Position numbers and translations under genes: made by a program. The notes beneath the pieces are model-generated. The model was not told the DNA's origin. It made no database searches and was given only the letters and a program-made list of their open reading frames with translations. Positions 61,201 through 64,000 of a stretch of 64,000 bases of DNA are shown in pieces. Each line of letters begins with the position of its first letter. Position 1 is the stretch's first letter. This stretch comes from Prunella strophiata (Eukaryota; Chordata; Aves; Passeriformes; Prunellidae), in the NCBI GenBank assembly GCA_036583965.1, contig JAZBQD010000335.1, forward strand, positions 1 to 64,000. The letters run 5' to 3'.

Positions 61201-63549
61201 CAGAAAATTCCACCGCTAAATCCCAAGGAACCAAATAAAAGTGAGAAGCATTCAGTGGTTGTGTTTTCTACCAATCCCACTTTTTAAAGTTTAGCACCAC
61301 AAAGCAATTCCTTCAAAGTTCCCAAAACAGCAGGAAATAATTTAATATATTCAGGAATTGTTGCCTGTTTAGATTCCAGACTTGTGAGAAATGATCTCAT
61401 TAATACATTATCATTCTCAGGGTAAGTTTAGGATATTTTTATTAATAAAAATATCAATTTTTATTAGAATTTAAATCAAAATGTGTAACAGAAGGGGATG
61501 TTTTTCCACAAGTAATTCCATCTAGAAATCCTCAGCACATCAGAAATCAAAATATTGAGTTTCAACACCCAAGTTTGCTAAAAATTTATTTTAAGAAAGA
61601 ATTAAATTTACCTTAATGCACCTCCCTTCGAGGAAGTATTTACAGATCTGTTTGCCCTTGTGCTCCACCGTGTGCTGATTGATGAACTCCTGGCTCATAT
61701 TAACCCATTTCTTCACTGGTTTGCCATCCTGGGATAAAAAAAAAGAAATCCACATTTTATCAGCTCCTTTTTAGAGCACTGGTGATGCAGATATTGGGAA
61801 TAAGGACTGGAATTGCAGGTACCTCATGGAAGCCATCAGATCCTTTATTGCCACCTCTGCCCCTCCCGCGATCTTTGCGCTTCAGTTTCTTTTGCATTCC
61901 ACGCCCTCTTCCAACGTTGTAGTTGTTCCCTCGTTGGGAAATGCCTGGAAAACAGGGATAATCTCTTAAAAGGATCACAGAAATTAAGGGGAAATGGTTT
62001 TCTCATAGCATCAAAGAGAGACAAATGGAATAAATTAAATCCCTCCCTTTCTACTGTTGAAAATGCTATTTCTGACCAGCCCAGAATATCCCAGGAAAAC
62101 CATCCCTGGCACCTTCCCTCATCCAGGTCTCCACCCCAAAAATGCCACCAAAACTCCCCTTACCTTTCTGGATCCCTTTCATGCCCTGTTTCTTCACTGG
62201 TTCCTTTGGGAATGGAGGTCCCAAATCCCCACTGGAAGTCTCTTTAGCTTGTCTGTACTGTTTGAGCTGGTCAGCAAAATCCTCATCCTTTTCCTCCTCG
62301 TTGTAATTGCCAAAGTTTTCATCACTGTAATGACTGTAGCTGTCATATTCCTTACTTTTGACATTTTTTTTATGCTGCATTTTCTGGGAACTCATGTAAT
62401 TCCCTGACACGTGTCCATGCTGTAAGGAAAGGGATTGCATTAGGAAGCAATTCCATATTTCCAAACCCCAACCCTCCAAACTGCTCTAAAAATCTATTTA
62501 TGGGGCTGTTTTATCATTACCAGATTTGCCCCAAAAAAGCATCAATAATACAGGGAAAATCAGTTATTCAGGAAAAATTAATAATTTTACTTCACCAGCT
62601 GAGAAAAGCCAAGAATATTGAGCTCCCAAAAAGCAGAATCAACTTTAGATATTGAAAAGTGGCTTTTCAAGAGTTTTTTTCCTTTGAGTCCAGCCTAAAT
62701 CCAGTGCAGGCAATAAAAAGATTTCTTAATTCCTGTTGCCTGATGGAGGAAAATCTGGTATCAGGCTTATTTTCTACCACAGATCCTGCTTTACATCTGG
62801 GAATCTCCTCAGGGAGATGAGAACTGGATGTGCTTCCAGAAATCCAGGAGAACAGGCACAGGGATGGAGCCAAACTTCCAAGCCCACACTGTTTATATTT
62901 GTATTTTTGGAATGTCACCTCAACAAAGACGTGAGGAATGAGTTTGAAACTTCCTACCTGACTGAAGGAGGAATCATAATCCCTGTAGGAAGAGCTGCTG
63001 CTTTTTTTGTGGGGCCTTTCCGTGCGCTCCATGTCGGAGTCATGGCTGTAGTCAGAACTGTCATCGCTGGAAGGGGAGTTATGCTAGAAAACAGAACAAA
63101 AAAGCTGGGAATTTTGAGGAAATCATCTTCTTTCCATAAATGTAATGAGCATAAAAGTGATAAATTTATATTGTGCATCTTATCCTAAAAACTCTCAAAT
63201 CCCTCTGGTTCAGCTTCCAAGACCTGGGCTTAACTTTGAACATTTAAGACCAGCTTAAGTTTTAATGGTAATAAAACCATTTTAATTTCTGTGCCAATTT
63301 CTTGGACCCTTGTCCTGGACAGCTATGAATCAAATCACCACTTCCAAAATGTTGGGTTCTTTCCTAACCTTATGCTTGTCCCGTCTTCTCCTTTTGGATT
63401 TTTTCTTTTCCTTCTCTTTTTTGCGTTTTTTCCGGGATTTCCGGTGGCCTTTCTCGTTTTTCTGCTTATCCTCCCCTTTTGAGCCGTGTTCCTTCACATC
63501 CTCATAGGCTGCATCATCTATTTCCCCATCTTCCAGCTCCCCATCTTCC
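55276..63549 (-). CDS. ZC3H6: Zinc finger CCCH domain-containing protein 6, partial (exon 1 outside the window)
   Basis: Exons in transcript order: 63369-63549, 62958-63083, 62164-62419, 61823-61944, 61612-61728, 60558-60669, 59929-60038, 59195-59448, 58239-58741, 57608-57847, 55276-56780; about 1,170 codons (human about 1,189). Order: acidic start ([13 protein letters not shown]), Lys/Arg-rich stretch, serine/tyrosine and RG-rich region, three CCCH fingers (CKYFLEGRC..., CKFYIQGYC..., [10 protein letters not shown]..., spacings C-X7/8-C-X5-C-X3-H), then [16 protein letters not shown], a Pro/Gly/Met-rich segment, many DPRLA repeats, and the terminus [13 protein letters not shown], diagnostic for ZC3H6 against ZC3H4/ZC3H8. 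It is a predicted nuclear RNA-binding protein; its function is poorly known. The intron between fingers 2 and 3 is AT-AC. The last exon needs three one-base corrections (near 56217, 55910 and 55577) to keep the conserved frame. Confidence 0.94.
57900..58130 (-). mobile_element. CR1 fragment, antisense to + strand, in a ZC3H6 intron
   Basis: Phrases 'ggaattatggaatagactgg', 'acacttccagggatggggca', 'cagggcctccccaccctcac' are the reverse complement of a CR1 3' end; in ZC3H6 sense it is forward. Confidence 0.85.
60039..60557 (-). other. ZC3H6: AT-AC (U12-type) intron of ZC3H6
   Basis: In gene sense the upstream exon ends ...TTGCACA and the intron opens ATATCCTTT, a perfect match to the U12 AT-AC donor. 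The intron ends CCTTCCTCAC, and the next exon starts ATGAATTCCCC, restoring CAC AAT GAA TTC (HNEF) between fingers 2 and 3. TCCTTAAT at 60050-60057, with the branch adenosine 12 bases from the AC, matches the U12 branch site. No GT-AG alternative preserves the conserved protein. Confidence 0.92.
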
Positions 63550-64000
63550 CTGGAAGAGGGATACCAGAAAGACAATAAAATTCCATGTTATTATCCAGCT
63601 CACCTGTCACTGGAAAAAACAGAGTTAAAAAGTCTGAAAGCAACCCCAAGCTGTGATTTTTGGGATAAATGGATATGCCAGGGAGAAAACACAACTGCTG
63701 TATGACCTGGAATTTCTTGGAATTACATTAATGAAATAAAACTGAAACATTAATATCCCTGAAACACCTGCAGCTATCCCAAAAATCCAATTATGTTTTG
63801 ATGATATCAGTTAAACTCATTCCCTCAAGGATCAATTAAAATATCCTCTTCCATAAAATACCTACAGAAAATGCTCCTTGGGAACAAAGTTGTTCCCATG
63901 TCCCAGTTCCTCTGGGAATTACACTCATGCATTTCCACTTTTGGGATGCATCCAGACTGGAATAATTTTCCAGGTAAACCAGTCTCAGTAATACAATCCC

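Noticed and set aside
63600..64000. Search for ZC3H6 exon 1
   Set aside because: No ATG-containing exon with a donor in phase with the exon at 63549 is visible; exon 1 must lie past the window edge.

Overview
The window is vertebrate nuclear DNA, almost certainly from a bird and probably a songbird. The evidence is intron-rich genes with GT-AG splice sites, CpG-island promoters, many CR1 LINE 3' ends (the usual avian retroposon), and an intron and spacer vocabulary dominated by words such as GGAATT and CCCAAATCCC. Species identity and the 'songbird' call are inference.

Layout. 1-18.9 kb: no gene I can support; CR1 remnants and simple repeats. 18.9-28.0 kb (+): a BTB/POZ gene with 12 C2H2 zinc fingers, a tandem relative of the next gene. 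28.0-35.7 kb (+): GZF1 (BTB plus 10 C2H2 fingers), with two minisatellites in the intron after its first coding exon. 36.8-44.9 kb (-): NAPB (beta-SNAP), complete in 11 exons, with a homogeneous 21-bp minisatellite in its last intron and one GC-AG intron. 45.5-52.6 kb (+): a divergent alpha-catenin/vinculin-family gene that I cannot name, sharing a bidirectional CpG promoter with NAPB. Its core lies in one 3.2-kb exon. 54.1-64 kb (-): ZC3H6, whose first exon lies beyond the right edge. It has three CCCH fingers and a textbook AT-AC (U12-type) intron between fingers 2 and 3.

The two BTB-ZF genes are head to tail, with under 100 bp between the poly(A) signal of the first and the promoter of the second. 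GZF1/NAPB and the alpha-catenin-like gene/ZC3H6 are convergent pairs; NAPB/alpha-catenin-like is a divergent pair. No shared pathway is evident: the products are predicted transcription factors (two BTB-ZF), a vesicle-fusion adaptor (beta-SNAP), a cytoskeletal or adhesion-type helical-bundle protein, and an RNA-binding CCCH protein.

Several otherwise well-conserved reading frames are broken by single-base indels: GZF1 once, the ZC3H6 last exon three times, and the alpha-catenin-like gene once. Assembly error is the simplest reading for GZF1 and ZC3H6. For the alpha-catenin-like gene a real lesion or unrecognised splicing cannot be excluded. Splice sites were read by eye from consensus and reading-phase continuity.
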